From NCBI GenBank assembly GCA_021791715.1, contig JAJYWB010000014.1, forward strand, positions 38,293 through 102,292: 64,000 nucleotides of DNA, written 5' to 3'. The notes under the pieces are model-generated. The model searched no databases, was not told the origin of the DNA, and was given only the letters and a program-made list of their open reading frames with translations. A program made the translations under genes and the position numbers. Shown here piece after piece: positions 44,819 through 54,707 of the stretch. Numbering within the stretch: the first letter of the stretch is position 1; each line of letters opens with the position of its first letter. Origin of the DNA: Planctomycetota bacterium (GTDB taxonomy: Bacteria > Planctomycetota > Planctomycetia > Isosphaerales > Isosphaeraceae).

Positions 44819-47167
44819 TTAAGGTTCGATTGATTCGCCGTCGGGGGGACGAATCGGCTTGCGATCGAGCGTTTCGTACCGATCGGCGAATTCCGTAACC
44901 GAGATTGATTGATCGATCTTAACGTCTTTAAACGTTTGCTTTGTTTTGCTCGTCGGCCAGATCACCTCGAGCGATTTGATCGTTCGCGCCGCGCCAAGGC
45001 CGATCGTCATCGGGAAGCCGTTACCTCCCCAGCTCGAACCCGCGGAAACGACGCGGTAGCGAATGTTGGGCGAGGGATATCCAGGCTCGTCTTCAAGCGT
45101 GATCTTCACCGCGGCGCCGATCGCGGCGCGATTCGTCTTTTTGCCGATCAATTTCACATAAATCCAATGATTCGTCCCGCCCGGATTCTGAAACAAAACC
45201 GCGTTCGCCTGATCGCCCCGAAAAGCGCCCCCGGCGCGGACGAATAAATCGGCGTAGCCGTCGTTGTTCCAATCTCCGAACGAAACCCCGTGCCCCTTCT
45301 GAAGGTGCCCCGTCCCCGAAGCGAGCGTGACGTCGACGAACCGCCCGCCGCGATCGTTCTTGAGCATCACGTTCGGAATCAAAAACGCGTATTCGGGCTT
45401 CCCCGTCCCCTCATAAATATCAAGATAGCCGTCGTTATCGATATCTCCAAAATTACATCCCATAGCCATAATTAAGCGATTGAGCCCCGTTTCTTCGGTG
45501 ACGTCTCGAAAGCCGTTCTCGCGATCGTTGCGATAAAGCCTGGGGGATTCCCCGCCGAGCGGCCGACCGATCATGCTCGCGATCGTTTGTTGGAGCGAGC
45601 CGAAAAAGCCGTTGACGAACAAATCGAGATCGCCGTCGTTATCGTAATCCCAGAACCAGCACGCGAACCCCGTCCAGGTTCCGGGAACTTTGAGCCTCGA
45701 CCCGACCTCCTCGAACGTGCCGTCTCCTTTGTTATGAAAAAATCTTGATCGCGCTCCCATGTTTGAGACGAACAGATCGGGATATCCGTCGAGATCGTAA
45801 TCCCCCCACGCGACCCCCTTGGCGAAAGCGACGTTCCTCACCCCCGCTCGATCGGCCAAATCGGTGAACGTGCCGTCGCCGTTGTTGTGATATAAACGAG
45901 CCGTATTGGGAGAATCGACGTCGTTCGCGAACGGATCGCCGCTCGGTTTCGTCTTCGTCTCCCCGGCGACGTAGAGATCGACGAAGCCGTCGTTGTCGTA
46001 ATCCGCCCACCCCGCCGAAGCCGACGCGATCGGTCGATCGAGCCCAGCCGAAACCGTCGCGTCTTCAAACGTGCCGTCCCCCCGGTTCCGCATCAGCGAC
46101 ATCCGCTGCGCGTTCTCCCAGGCGCCGCGAAGGAACAACACATCAAGATTTCCATCATTGTCGTAATCGGTATGTTTAAGATTGAGCGACCCGACCTGCG
46201 AAGCGAGCCCCGCCGAAACGGCTCGATCCTCGAACGTCCCGTCTCCTTTGTTGATGAATAGCGAAGCCCCCTGCTCGGGAGATTCGGTCCCCGATACGAT
46301 ATCGAGCAAACCGTCGCCGTTGAAATCGTCGATCGCGCTCCCCCCCGCGTACCGCGGGCCGATCGCGCCGATCCCCGTCGCCATGGCGACGTTCCTGAAC
46401 CGGCCGACGTCGATCGTCGACCGAAACCGAGCTAGATCGATCAAGCGATCCTTCGGAACGCGATCAGGATATTCGCCCAACGTCATATAAAGGACGTTTA
46501 AAAGCCAACGCGCGCCGAGATCGTCGGGACGAACGTTTAAATATTTATTAAAGTGTTCGATCGCCTCGCGCGACCCCGCTTTCTTTTGGTGGATCGCCGC
46601 GGCGGCGAGCGGAAACACACAGCTCGCCTCGTTTTGGCACGAAACGCAGTTCTCAACCTCCCCCCGCCGCATCGCCGCCACCCCGAGCGCCGCCTCGTAA
46701 TTCGCATGAAGATAAGACGATTCGGGATAAGTCGCCTGAACGTCGCGAAGCTCGGTCGCCGCCCCCCGAAAATCCCCCTCGCTCAATAAAATACGAGCTA
46801 ACGTATTTTTATATTCACGCCATGATTCGAGAGTGCGCGGGTCGTCTTTCGACAAAGTTTCAAGTCTGGATTGAACCGCGGCGAGCCGCCGCTCTGAGCG
46901 TTTCGCCCGCGCGGTCTGAGCCGCCGCGAGATCGCGCGGATCGGGTTCGTCAAATTCGGGAATCAGCCGAACGCCAAGGTTGTCGATCCAATTATCCGAA
47001 AAAAGCGGAACGTCGCGGTCGGTCGCCCGCGCGACCGATTCGACCGCCGAACGATCGCGCGGCGGCGTTTGCTTGTGCGAAGAACTCAACACATAGCCGA
47101 CCCCCGCCGACGCGACGACAAAAACTCCGGCGAAAACCGCCCAAATCGAAGTTCTTCCCCGATGCAT
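44819..47167 (-). CDS. ASPIC/UnbV (CRTAC1-type) FG-GAP repeat protein, paralog 2
   Basis: 782 residues from the ATG at 47167, which has GGAG seven bases upstream and begins MHRGRTSIWAVFAGVFVVAS, a membrane anchor; the open frame extends 58 codons upstream into non-coding-like sequence. Same plan as its neighbours: TPR-like part with ENCVSCQNEASCVFPL, seven or so FG-GAP repeats (IDDFNGDGLLDIVSG, DYDNDGNLDVLFLRG, WGDYDLDGYPDLFVS), ASPIC/UnbV C-terminus. From about GTGHLQKGHGVSFGDW to the end it is almost the same as paralog 1 at both protein and DNA level, although the N-terminal halves differ widely. Confidence 0.92.
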   Translation of the reverse strand: MHRGRTSIWAVFAGVFVVASAGVGYVLSSSHKQTPPRDRSAVESVARATDRDVPLFSDNWIDNLGVRLIPEFDEPDPRDLAAAQTARAKRSERRLAAVQSRLETLSKDDPRTLESWREYKNTLARILLSEGDFRGAATELRDVQATYPESSYLHANYEAALGVAAMRRGEVENCVSCQNEASCVFPLAAAAIHQKKAGSREAIEHFNKYLNVRPDDLGARWLLNVLYMTLGEYPDRVPKDRLIDLARFRSTIDVGRFRNVAMATGIGAIGPRYAGGSAIDDFNGDGLLDIVSGTESPEQGASLFINKGDGTFEDRAVSAGLASQVGSLNLKHTDYDNDGNLDVLFLRGAWENAQRMSLMRNRGDGTFEDATVSAGLDRPIASASAGWADYDNDGFVDLYVAGETKTKPSGDPFANDVDSPNTARLYHNNGDGTFTDLADRAGVRNVAFAKGVAWGDYDLDGYPDLFVSNMGARSRFFHNKGDGTFEEVGSRLKVPGTWTGFACWFWDYDNDGDLDLFVNGFFGSLQQTIASMIGRPLGGESPRLYRNDRENGFRDVTEETGLNRLIMAMGCNFGDIDNDGYLDIYEGTGKPEYAFLIPNVMLKNDRGGRFVDVTLASGTGHLQKGHGVSFGDWNNDGYADLFVRAGGAFRGDQANAVLFQNPGGTNHWIYVKLIGKKTNRAAIGAAVKITLEDEPGYPSPNIRYRVVSAGSSWGGNGFPMTIGLGAARTIKSLEVIWPTSKTKQTFKDVKIDQSISVTEFADRYETLDRKPIRPPDGESIEP

Positions 47168-47549
47168 CGTATGTCTCCGCCGAATGCCGACGAGATGACG
47201 ACAAACCGAACAAGCCCAAAACCGATCGCAAAAGAACGATCGCCCGAACCACGAAATAATGCCTAACCTAATAATTAGCGACGGGAATCGATATCGTGTC
47301 CCTTCGTTTTTCAGAACGCCGCGACGACGCCGCTCTTTCATGACAGAAACCGTTTAAAATTCAAAAGTTACGAACGATCAACTTCCGCCGATTCGTTCGG
47401 ATCGTTCCGATATCATTAAAAACATAAGAATACTTTATATTCCGCTTGGTGAAAGACGCGTTGCGTCGCGTTCGATTTCCATCGAGAATCGGATCACGCG
47501 TCGGATTTTGAACCCCGTTCGATCGAAGATCGCCTGGGAATGCTTGCGA

Positions 47550-49229
47550 ATGGCGGTTTCGGAACGCCTTCAATCGATGTTCTTCGTCTTAACCTCGGCG
47601 ATCGCGGCCGCTACCGTTCCGGGTTGCGGTGATCGATCGGGGATCGACGGGAAGAAGCCGGAAAACGTTGCGATCGCGGTCGCGGACGCGCCGGTGTTGG
47701 AACCTCGCGCGATGACGATCGTCCCCGGAATTCACATGCTGGGCGGTTTGTCGCCGTCGGCGGCTTATGTCGTCGAAACGTCGGAGGGGCTCGTCTTGAT
47801 CGACTCGGGTCTTCGAGCCGACGCCGGCCCGGTTCGAGCCGATCTCTCAACCCTTAAACTCGAAGAAAGTCGCGTCAGGGCGGTTCTGCTCACCCACGCG
47901 CACGGCGATCACACCGGGGGAGCGGGTTACTTTCGCGAAAAGACGGGGGCTCGGATTTACGCGGGTCGCGCCGACGCCGCGATCCTCGAAGCCGGAGGCC
48001 CGCGTGAAGCGTTCTTCAGCACGTTTCACGTCCCCAGCGAAAACCCTCACCGCACGACGATCGACGTCAAAATCGACGGCGGCGAATCGATCGAATTCGG
48101 CGACGCTCGCTTCCATGCGATCGCGACCCCGGGACACACTCCCGGAAGCGTATGTTGGCTTCTTGAATATAAAAGCATTATCGCCTTATTTTCCGGTGAT
48201 GTCATTATGGGGCTTGTCGGCGATCTCAATTCGCGCGGCGAGATCGCCAAGCCGCTTGGAACGTATTCGGCGTATCTCGCTCCGCGCTACCGGGGCGACG
48301 CGACCGCTTTTTTAACGTCGTTACGCGCGCTTCGTAAGCTCGATCGCGTCGATCTCATTCTGCCCGGTCATCCGAGGATGGATTCGATCCCGACGAGCCC
48401 GGCGATCTCTCGAAAACGACGCCTTGAAATGATCGATCGGGGAATCGCCGACATGCGATCGCTGATCTCTCGATATCAAACCGACGGAGCGAATCACCTC
48501 GACGGAATTCCCAAAAAGCTCGCCGACGATCTCTATTATTTCGGCGATCGCGATCGGTTCGCGATTTACGGGCTAATCTTGGCGGATCGGTTTTATCTCG
48601 TGAACGCTCCCGGTGGGCCTGGAATCGTCGATTTTTTACGCGAAGGATTCCGCAAACTCAAAATCGAACCCCTCGTTCCGACGGACGTCATCCTCACCGA
48701 TATCGGACCCGACGAAACGTCGGGTCTCAAAGATCTACTTACGCAAACACAAGTTCGTATCTTCACTTCGGCCGAGGGGGTTGCGCCGATCAAAAATCGT
48801 TCACCCGAGGGGACGATCGTGATCGCGGCGAACGATTCGTCAATCAGCGACTCTCTCGGTTTATCAATCGAGCCGATCGCGCTTCGCGTTCCAGGTCGAG
48901 CGCCGCTCGTCTGGCGGATTCGACTGAAAAAAAAATCGGCGCTCGTCACGGGTTCGCTTCCCGTCGACGTCGACCAGGCGCTCGAGGCCGACTTCGTTCG
49001 GCGTTTTTCGGAAAATGAAGCCGCGATCGACGACTCGCTCGACGCTCTCGATCAACTGAGAGGCTTGAAACCCGACCTTTGGATTCCGACCGTCGCGGTC
49101 GACGGCCAAAACGCATGCCTATATGATAATTCTTGGGCGGAGATTCTCGACCGCGATCGGTCGCTGATCGAACGCGCGCGATCGGTGAATCGACTCCTTA
49201 AACAAGCAAAAACTCACTCGCTTCATTAA
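47550..49229 (+). CDS. double metallo-beta-lactamase-fold lipoprotein, second domain degenerate
   Basis: 559 residues from the ATG at 47550 (a TTG at 47508 is possible). Signal MFFVLTSAIAAATVPGC with a lipobox-like cysteine. First MBL domain ~55-320: VLLTHAHGDHTGGAG (HxHxDH), TPGHTPGSVCW, LFSGDVIMG, LPGHPRM, a full two-metal site. The second half (~345-545) repeats the fold: VNAPGGPGIVDFLREG, then VILTDIGPDETSGL aligned with the metal motif but with its histidines lost. It lies on the opposite strand within the ASPIC/UnbV cluster, convergent with paralog 3 (16-base gap) and divergent from paralog 2. Confidence 0.88.
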   Translation: MAVSERLQSMFFVLTSAIAAATVPGCGDRSGIDGKKPENVAIAVADAPVLEPRAMTIVPGIHMLGGLSPSAAYVVETSEGLVLIDSGLRADAGPVRADLSTLKLEESRVRAVLLTHAHGDHTGGAGYFREKTGARIYAGRADAAILEAGGPREAFFSTFHVPSENPHRTTIDVKIDGGESIEFGDARFHAIATPGHTPGSVCWLLEYKSIIALFSGDVIMGLVGDLNSRGEIAKPLGTYSAYLAPRYRGDATAFLTSLRALRKLDRVDLILPGHPRMDSIPTSPAISRKRRLEMIDRGIADMRSLISRYQTDGANHLDGIPKKLADDLYYFGDRDRFAIYGLILADRFYLVNAPGGPGIVDFLREGFRKLKIEPLVPTDVILTDIGPDETSGLKDLLTQTQVRIFTSAEGVAPIKNRSPEGTIVIAANDSSISDSLGLSIEPIALRVPGRAPLVWRIRLKKKSALVTGSLPVDVDQALEADFVRRFSENEAAIDDSLDALDQLRGLKPDLWIPTVAVDGQNACLYDNSWAEILDRDRSLIERARSVNRLLKQAKTHSLH

Positions 49230-49245
49230 TAAAACAATCGAATCA

Positions 49246-51609
49246 TTATTTGGCGTCGGGGACCGCGATCGGCTTGCGATCGACGGTTCGATACGCATCG
49301 GCGAATTCGTCGATCGTGATCGCTTGATCGACCTTAACGTCTTGGAAAGTCTGCGTCGTTTTGCTCGTCGGCCAAAAGATCTCGAGTTTATCGATTTTAT
49401 TCGAGGCTCCCAGGCCGATCGTCATCGGAAAGCCGTTTCCTCCCCAGCTCGAACCCGCCGAGACGACGCGATAACGAATGTTCGGCGAGGGGCGTCCCGG
49501 CTCGTCGGGAAGGGTCGCCTTCACGACCGCGCCGATCGCGGCGCGATTCGTCTTTTTGCCGATCAATTTCACATAAATCCAATGATTCGTCCCGCCCGGA
49601 TTTTGAAACAAAACCGCGTTCGCCTGATCGCCCCGCGTCGCGCCCCCGGCGCGGACGAATAAATCGGCGTAGCCGTCGTTGTTCCAATCGCCGAACGATA
49701 CCCCGTGCCCCTTTTGCAGGTGCCCCGTCCCCGAAGAGGTCGTCGCGTCAAGAAATCTCAACCCGCGATCGTTTTTGAGCATCACGTTCGGAACCAAATA
49801 CGAGTACATAGGCATTCCCGTGCCTTCATAAATATCGAGATATCCGTCATTATCAATATCGCCATAATTGCATCCCATAGCCATGATGATTCGATCGAGT
49901 CCGGCTTCTCGGGAGACGTCGGCGAAGCCGTTTTCACGGTCGTTGCGGTAAAGCTTGGGGGTCGAGGCTCGCGGCTCCTTCCCGAGCATGTTCTCGACGT
50001 TCTTCTGAAGATCGGCGTTGTACGCGTTGACGAACAGATCGAGATCGCCGTCGCAATCGTAATCCCAGAACCAGCAGGCGAACGCGGCCCACGGTCCCGT
50101 CACGCCGAGCTTTCCTCCGACCTCCTCGAACGTTCCGTCGCCGTTGTTATGAAACAAGCGAGAATGCGCGTCCATATTGGAGACGAACAAATCCATATAT
50201 CCGTCGCCGTCGTAATCTCCCCACGCGACCCCCTTGCCGAAGTGGTTGTTTTTAACCCCGGCGCTCTCGGCGACGTCGGTGAACGTGCCGTCGCCGTTGT
50301 TGTGATAAAGCCGCGACGAATTGGGCAAATCGACGATATCGTAAAGTTTATTGGGGTTGTCGGCGGCTTTCGTCTCTCCCGCGAGGTATAAATCGACGAA
50401 ACCGTCGTTATCGTAATCCGCCCACCCCGCCGAAGCCGTGGCGATCGGTCGGTCGAGCCCCGCGGCGATCGTCACGTCCTCAAAAGTACCGTCTCCTTTG
50501 TTACGCATCAGAGAAAGACGCTGCGACTTCTCCCACGCGCCGCGAAGGAATAAAACGTCGAGATTTCCGTCGTTGTCATAATCGACGTGTTTCATGTTGA
50601 GAGCGCCGGTCTGTTGATCGAGCCCCGAACCCGCGGATCGATCGACGAACGTTCCGTCTCCTTTGTTGATCAATATCGATCCCCCCTCCGACGGATTCTC
50701 GGTCGACACGACGATATCGAGCAGGCCGTCGTTGTTGAAATCGTCGAAGGCGCTCCCGCCGCCGTATCTCGGCCCGAGCGAGTCGACGCCCACCCGCGCC
50801 GCGACGTTCGTGAACCGACCGACTTCGACTTGCGACCGAAACGCGTCGAGCTTGATCAACCATTTCTCGGGAACGCGATCGGGATATTCGCCTAATGTCA
50901 TGTAAGCGATATTTAAGAGCCAGCGAATTCCCATATCTTCAGGACGTTGATCAAGATATTTTGTGAAATGTTCAATCGCTTTTCGCGATCCCGACTTCTT
51001 TTGATGAACCGCCGCGATCGCGAGGGGAAAAACGCAGCTCGCCTCGTTTTGGCACGCGACGCAGTTTTCAACCTCGCCTCCCCGAAGCGCCGCGACTCCG
51101 CGCGCCGCCTCGTAATTCGCATACCGCGGCGATCCCTGGGGATAAGTCGATTGAACCTCGAGAAACCGGCGATCGGCCTCGGCGAATTCCCCCAAATTCA
51201 TGTAAAGGCATGCAAGTCTGGTTAATAGAAATCGACGTTTTTTGATCGAAACGGGGGAGTCGTCGCGGATTTGATCGAGCTTGCCGAGCACCGATTCGAT
51301 CCCCTTGCGGGGGCTCTCGGCGCGCGATTTTTGAGCGTCGACGAGCGACCGCGAATCGCCGTCGAGGTAATCGATCAACATCGTCTGACCGCCGTCGTCG
51401 AGCCAGTTCTCGGAGTAAAGCTCCTCGCCGAGTTCGGGAACGATTTCTTCAATCGCGACGGCGCCGTTCCCCGGTGAAATCGCCGAACTCGAACCCTCTC
51501 GAACCCCCTCCGAGGTCGTCGAATCCGCCCCGTGCCGACGAGAAACGAACGCGTAACCCGCCAATCCCACGACGAGCGAAATCACCACGACGAGCGTTTT
51601 TTTGAGCAT
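49246..51609 (-). CDS. ASPIC/UnbV (CRTAC1-type) FG-GAP repeat protein, paralog 3
   Basis: 787 residues; GAGGCGG upstream of the ATG. N-terminal anchor TLVVVISLVVGLAGYAFV, acidic segment, TPR-like part with ENCVACQNEASCVFPL (Ala replaces Ser in the cysteine motif), FG-GAP repeats (FDDFNNDGLLDIVVS, DYDNDGNLDVLFLRG, WGDYDGDGYMDLFVS, DYDCDGDLDLFVN) and ASPIC/UnbV end (KLEIFWPTSKTTQTF). The stretch GHGVSFGDWNNDGYADLFVR through FQNPGGTNHWIYVKLIGKK is identical to paralog 1, while flanking parts are more diverged. Confidence 0.92.
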   Translation of the reverse strand: MLKKTLVVVISLVVGLAGYAFVSRRHGADSTTSEGVREGSSSAISPGNGAVAIEEIVPELGEELYSENWLDDGGQTMLIDYLDGDSRSLVDAQKSRAESPRKGIESVLGKLDQIRDDSPVSIKKRRFLLTRLACLYMNLGEFAEADRRFLEVQSTYPQGSPRYANYEAARGVAALRGGEVENCVACQNEASCVFPLAIAAVHQKKSGSRKAIEHFTKYLDQRPEDMGIRWLLNIAYMTLGEYPDRVPEKWLIKLDAFRSQVEVGRFTNVAARVGVDSLGPRYGGGSAFDDFNNDGLLDIVVSTENPSEGGSILINKGDGTFVDRSAGSGLDQQTGALNMKHVDYDNDGNLDVLFLRGAWEKSQRLSLMRNKGDGTFEDVTIAAGLDRPIATASAGWADYDNDGFVDLYLAGETKAADNPNKLYDIVDLPNSSRLYHNNGDGTFTDVAESAGVKNNHFGKGVAWGDYDGDGYMDLFVSNMDAHSRLFHNNGDGTFEEVGGKLGVTGPWAAFACWFWDYDCDGDLDLFVNAYNADLQKNVENMLGKEPRASTPKLYRNDRENGFADVSREAGLDRIIMAMGCNYGDIDNDGYLDIYEGTGMPMYSYLVPNVMLKNDRGLRFLDATTSSGTGHLQKGHGVSFGDWNNDGYADLFVRAGGATRGDQANAVLFQNPGGTNHWIYVKLIGKKTNRAAIGAVVKATLPDEPGRPSPNIRYRVVSAGSSWGGNGFPMTIGLGASNKIDKLEIFWPTSKTTQTFQDVKVDQAITIDEFADAYRTVDRKPIAVPDAK

Positions 51610-51832
51610 TGGGTCCGCCTCGGGATCTTGATATCGGCGGCGATCACTACGCCGAAAGTCCGAAGATCTTCAAATTTCATCATTCGCGATCGTCGATCGA
51701 GGGTCAAGTGCGAACGTCGTTTTTGGGAATTAAAACTTGTTAAGCTTATATCAAATAATGTTGCAATCCGTGGGCGGGTCGAGGCTTGTCCGCCGCGTCT
51801 TTTCCCTTCACGTTCGGGAGACGTCCTTCGGG

Positions 51833-54205
51833 TCATTCCTCCAACTTGGGGACTTCGATCCGCTTGCGATCGACTTTCACATAAGTGTCGGCGAATTCGC
51901 TGATCGTGATCGCCTGATCGATCGCGACGTCGTCGAACGTCTGAGTCGTCTTGCTTGTCGGCCAAATCACTTCCAATTTCTTGATCGTCGTCGAACCTCC
52001 CACGCCGATCGTTATCGGAAATCCGTTACCCCCCCAGCTCGAACCCGCCGACACGACGCGATAGCGAATGTTGGGCGACGGATAACCAGGTTCGTCGGGA
52101 AGAGTCAACCGCACCGCGGCGCCGATCGCGGCGCGATTCGTCTTTTTACCGATCAATTTCACATGTATCCAATGATTGTTCCCGCCCGGGTTTTGAAACA
52201 AAACCGCGTTCGCACGATCCCCCTTCGAAGCTCCCCCGGATCGGACGAAGATGTCGGAGTAGCCGTCGTTGTTCCAATCGCCGAACGATACCCCGTGCCC
52301 CTTTTGCAAATGCCCCGTCCCCGACGAAAGAGTGACGTCGACGAACCGACCCCCTCGATCGTTTTTGAGCATCACGTTCGGAATCAAAAACGAATACTCG
52401 GGCGTTCCCGTTCCCTCATAAATATCGAGATATCCGTCATTATCAATATCTCCATAATTGCAACCCATTGCCATAATCACGCGATTGAGCCCCGTTTCCG
52501 TCGAGACGTCGCGGAACCCCTCGGCGCCGTCGTTGCGGTAAAGCCGGGGATGCTCGCTCTCGACGCGTTCGCCGAGCATGCTCGCGATCGTTTGCTTGAG
52601 ATTCGAATCGTACGCGTTGACGAACAGATCGAGGTCGCCGTCGTTATCGAAATCCCAGAACCAGCAAGCGAACGCGGTCCAGGGCCCGGGTACGCCGAGC
52701 TTCATCCCGACGTCGACGAACGTCCCGTTTCGTTCGTTATGATAAAGAATCGATCGAGCGTTCATATTCGATACAAAAAGATCGGGAAATCCGTCGGAAT
52801 CGTAATCCCCCCATGCGACCCCCTTGGCGAACGCGACGTTCCTCACCCCGGCCTCCTCGGCCGTGTCGGTGAACGTACCGTCGCCGTTATTATGATATAA
52901 ACGTGCGGCGTTTGGGTTCGAGTCGGCGTCGTCCGCGGCGCTCGGCGGGGGATCGGATCGCGTCTCGCCCGCGATATAAAGATCGACGAACCCGTCGTTG
53001 TCGTAATCCGCCCAGCCCGCCGAAGCCGACGCGATCGGCCGATCGAGACCCGCCGAAACCGTCATGTCCTCGAACGTCCCGTCCCCTTTGTTTCGCATCA
53101 AAGACATCCGTTGCGGATGTTCCCACGCGCCGCGGAGAAACAACACGTCCAAATTCCCGTCGTTGTCGAAATCGGCGTGCTTGATGTTGAGCGATCCCGT
53201 TTGCTGTTCCAGCCCCGACCCCGCCGATCGATCGATAAATGTACCGTTTCCTTGATTGATCAGAATCGAAGCCCCTTCGACCGGATTCTCGGTCGAAGCG
53301 ACGACGTCGAGCAGACCGTCGTCGTTAAAATCGTCGAAAACGCTTCCCCCGGCGAATTTCGGACCGAGAACGTCGACCCCCGTTCGCTTGGCGACGTTCA
53401 CGAACCGACCGACCGCGACAGACGATTCAAAAGCGTTAAGTTTGATCAACCATTTTGTCGGTACGCGATCCGGATATTCTCCTAACGTCATATATACGAC
53501 ATTCAACAACCAGCGAACGCCGACGTCCTCGGGACGTCGTTCAAGATATTTGCTGAAGTATTCAATCGCTTTTCTCGAACCGGTTTTCTTTTGATGAATC
53601 GCCGCCGCGGCGAGCGGAAAAACGCAACTCGCCTCGTTTTGACACGAAACGCAGTTCTCAACCTCGCCGCCGCGCATCGCCGCGACGCCGAGCGCCGCGT
53701 CGTAATTCGCGTGGACGAGCGACGTCTCGGGATAAGTCGCTTGAACCTCGGCGAGATCCGCCGAACCGCGGGCGAAATCCCCCTCGTAAAGCCGCAACCG
53801 AGCCAGCGATGTTTTAAGGACTCGCCACGTTTCCAGATCGGTCTCTTTGGACAATCGCGCCGTCTTCTCCTCGATCAGGCGGATCTTGCGCGGAAAACGC
53901 TCGGAGCGAGCGGCCTGGGCTCGACCTAGATCGCGCGGATCGGGTTCGTCGGGATCGATTTCGAGCGGTTTGCCGATCGATTCAAGCCAGTTTTCCGAAA
54001 AGAGCGGAACGCGTCGCTCGATTCCACTCGAAGGCGAAACGCGGCTCGCACTCGTGGAGTTCGCGAGCACCACCCCGGAAACTTTCGTCTCCGAATTCTT
54101 CTCGAAATTCGTTTCAACCCGTCCCAGCGGCGTCCGAGCGACGATTCCACCGCCGATCGCGACCGCAAACCCGATCATCAGCCACCAAACGACTTTTCTG
54201 CGCAT
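51833..54205 (-). CDS. ASPIC/UnbV (CRTAC1-type) FG-GAP repeat protein, paralog 4
   Basis: 790 residues from the ATG at 54205 (GAGG nine bases upstream), beginning MRRKVVWWLMIGFAVAIGGG, a membrane anchor; the frame stays open 92 codons further upstream without coding character. TPR-like part with ENCVSCQNEASCVFPL, FG-GAP repeats (FDDFNDDGLLDVVAS, DFDNDGNLDVLFLRG, WGDYDSDGFPDLFVS), ASPIC/UnbV domain ending KLEVIWPTSKTTQTF. It is the most diverged of the four at the C-terminus (GASKGDRANAVLFQNPGGNN) and is first in the direction of transcription. Confidence 0.92.
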   Translation of the reverse strand: MRRKVVWWLMIGFAVAIGGGIVARTPLGRVETNFEKNSETKVSGVVLANSTSASRVSPSSGIERRVPLFSENWLESIGKPLEIDPDEPDPRDLGRAQAARSERFPRKIRLIEEKTARLSKETDLETWRVLKTSLARLRLYEGDFARGSADLAEVQATYPETSLVHANYDAALGVAAMRGGEVENCVSCQNEASCVFPLAAAAIHQKKTGSRKAIEYFSKYLERRPEDVGVRWLLNVVYMTLGEYPDRVPTKWLIKLNAFESSVAVGRFVNVAKRTGVDVLGPKFAGGSVFDDFNDDGLLDVVASTENPVEGASILINQGNGTFIDRSAGSGLEQQTGSLNIKHADFDNDGNLDVLFLRGAWEHPQRMSLMRNKGDGTFEDMTVSAGLDRPIASASAGWADYDNDGFVDLYIAGETRSDPPPSAADDADSNPNAARLYHNNGDGTFTDTAEEAGVRNVAFAKGVAWGDYDSDGFPDLFVSNMNARSILYHNERNGTFVDVGMKLGVPGPWTAFACWFWDFDNDGDLDLFVNAYDSNLKQTIASMLGERVESEHPRLYRNDGAEGFRDVSTETGLNRVIMAMGCNYGDIDNDGYLDIYEGTGTPEYSFLIPNVMLKNDRGGRFVDVTLSSGTGHLQKGHGVSFGDWNNDGYSDIFVRSGGASKGDRANAVLFQNPGGNNHWIHVKLIGKKTNRAAIGAAVRLTLPDEPGYPSPNIRYRVVSAGSSWGGNGFPITIGVGGSTTIKKLEVIWPTSKTTQTFDDVAIDQAITISEFADTYVKVDRKRIEVPKLEE

Positions 54206-54707
54206 CGCTGGAAACCTCGGCCGTCGGACCGGTGATAAACCCCTGATGCCGCTTGAAACGACAAATCGACGGTTTTTCAGAAGACGCGGAGATCCGCGAG
54301 GAGGCGATTTCAACGCATTCTTTCGAGAGAAAACCACCAAAAGCGCGAGCGCCGACCTTTCGCACGCGAACACGCGGCGCGCGGTATACGATTCCTTTAA
54401 AACGACGTCTTTAGATAAGCGTTTAAAATCCACGGTTCGGCCCCGAATTTTTAAAAGATTCAACGTAATCCGGCTTCGCACCCGCCAAAACCAACTTCAA
54501 TCGCCTCCGGATCGCCCCCGCGCCCCGCGAACATAGCTCGGAAAGACGAACCGAACCTCCAAAATCTTTCTGATATATATGTATTTATTATTAAATGTTT
54601 AAAATTATAATGGTTCTTTTGTTTTCACTCATCGATCACCGTTTCGGCTTGATTCACACTGCATCTTGAATTCCACGGTTCGTCGCGCGGCGATCGCCGA
54701 AGGTCGC
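54206..54707. other. intergenic region between paralog 4 and hemW
   Basis: About 500 bases. An AT-rich block lies at 54570-54650 (ATATATGTATTTATTATTAA). It must hold the paralog 4 promoter and the hemW 3' end; no hairpin with a T run and no convincing ORF were seen. Confidence 0.4.

Noticed and set aside
52900..53930. Plus-strand frames opposite the ASPIC/UnbV paralogs that recur in each copy (e.g. starting MIDLNVFERL, 112 codons)
   Set aside because: They recur only because the sense genes are paralogous; composition is that of antisense frames.
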